Origin: Odontocerum albicorne
Taxonomy: Eukaryota > Arthropoda > Insecta > Trichoptera > Odontoceridae
Length of the DNA: 64,000 nt
NCBI GenBank assembly: GCA_949825065.1
Contig: OX463842.1
Coordinates: 7,653,723 to 7,717,722 of the forward strand
Direction of reading: 5' to 3'
A program made the translations under genes and the position numbers. The notes under the pieces were generated by a model. That model was not told the DNA's origin, did not search any database, and saw nothing but the letters and a program-made list of their open reading frames with translations. Below are positions 63,334 through 64,000 of this stretch, piece after piece (position 1 is the stretch's first letter; every line of letters starts with the position of its first letter).

Positions 63334-64000
63334 ACAGTTGGTATTTTGAATAAATCAAGAACCAGTAGGTTCACATACTTTCAAATTCATTAACTTCGTA
63401 AAATACATGACTTCTTAAATATTTATTTTTTGTTCTTAAATATTTATTTTTTTACCAACGACACATTTCACCTTATAAAAATATTTTAATCTTAATCAGT
63501 GCTTCACACTGGCAGTAACTGATCTTTTAAATAAAATTAAGCATGATGATACTTGGCACCGATGGGCGTTGGGTTGGGATATGACTGGTGTAAATAAGGG
63601 CTCTAGATATTATAAATCAATCCAACAATATCTCCCTTTGAAACCATGGTTTAATATTATATGAATGAATAGGGTAGAAGTGTCTGTCATTTTTAGTTTG
63701 TTGACGGGCCACTGCATAGTGGCTAGTCACCTTTACAAAATGAGTATTGTGGAAAATACCGGCTGGGAGTGTGGTTTGGATAGTTAAATTATAAACAATG
63801 TATTTTTCGGTTGTATTTACAGAGATTTCATTTACTAAATGCCATATCTTTGCCGCGTCCAATAAATGTTGCGTTTCTTCTTTATTCGAGGAACTTTTCC
63901 ATTTATAGATCGATTGTTACATTTTTTAAGTTTAATCAGTTGAAACTTTGAATTATCTAGAATTATATTTTTTTTAAATTGATTATATTATATTGCCTCA
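63334..64000. other. Non-coding, nothing recognised
   Basis: The 81-codon minus frame at 63617-63862 has no known motif. tcttaaatatttattttt is directly repeated at 63413-63450. Confidence 0.5.

Overview
The window is A+T-rich eukaryotic DNA, almost certainly from an insect or another arthropod. The evidence is its mix of mobile elements: several mariner-like transposons, a Helitron with a PIF1-like helicase, Penelope-like fragments carrying a GIY-YIG endonuclease remnant, many 5'-truncated non-LTR retrotransposons (LINEs), a tRNA-derived SINE, one gypsy-type solo LTR, and many minisatellites. I found no host protein-coding gene, tRNA, rRNA or CRISPR array. Nearly all long reading frames are transposon remnants, frames running through tandem repeats, or chance frames. 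Family names here are working names (L1 to L9, R-A, R-E, F) based on motifs read by eye. No database was searched, so clade assignments are provisional.

Layout. 1-14 kb: SINEs, copies of the abundant RTE-like LINE L1, minisatellites at 1.8, 6.6, 7.9 and 10.3 kb, a small Penelope-like hairpin at 9.3 kb, a TA array at 11.4 kb and an L9 LINE at 13.5-14.0 kb. 14.8-16.2 kb: an internally deleted mariner beside a 63-bp minisatellite. 17-25 kb: SINEs, an L1 copy split by repeat R-A, a recent 365-bp tandem duplication and more LINE ends. 26.2-30.6 kb: a BovB/RTE-like LINE end (L5), then a Helitron of about 3.75 kb on the minus strand with recognisable ends, a broken helicase and an internal 469-bp duplication. 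31-38 kb: LINE remnants with nested insertions, a second TA array and a head-to-head Penelope-like pair. 38-46 kb: a terminal-inverted-repeat element (F), a GC-rich solo LTR, a mariner 5' end, the Penelope-like endonuclease remnant, SINEs and LINE L2. 47-57 kb: more L1, L2 and L3, the second F copy, and two degraded mariners with minisatellites beside or between them. 58-64 kb: a compact mariner with both inverted repeats, the best SINE copy, and LINE ends L3, L4 and L8.

How the parts relate. The SINE shares its 3' end with LINE L8, so L8-type machinery may have mobilised it. Three minisatellites appear to have grown from short pieces of LINEs or dispersed repeats. Target-site duplications date several nested insertions: an L5 end inside L8-related sequence (18 bp), L8 inside L1 (6 bp), R-E inside L1 (6 bp) and L3 inside L1 (7 bp). 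The window reads as a repeat-rich intergenic or heterochromatic region. I see no new functional system. The most informative parts are the Helitron, the Penelope-like pairs, the solo LTR, the SINE-LINE pairing and the repeat-born minisatellites.
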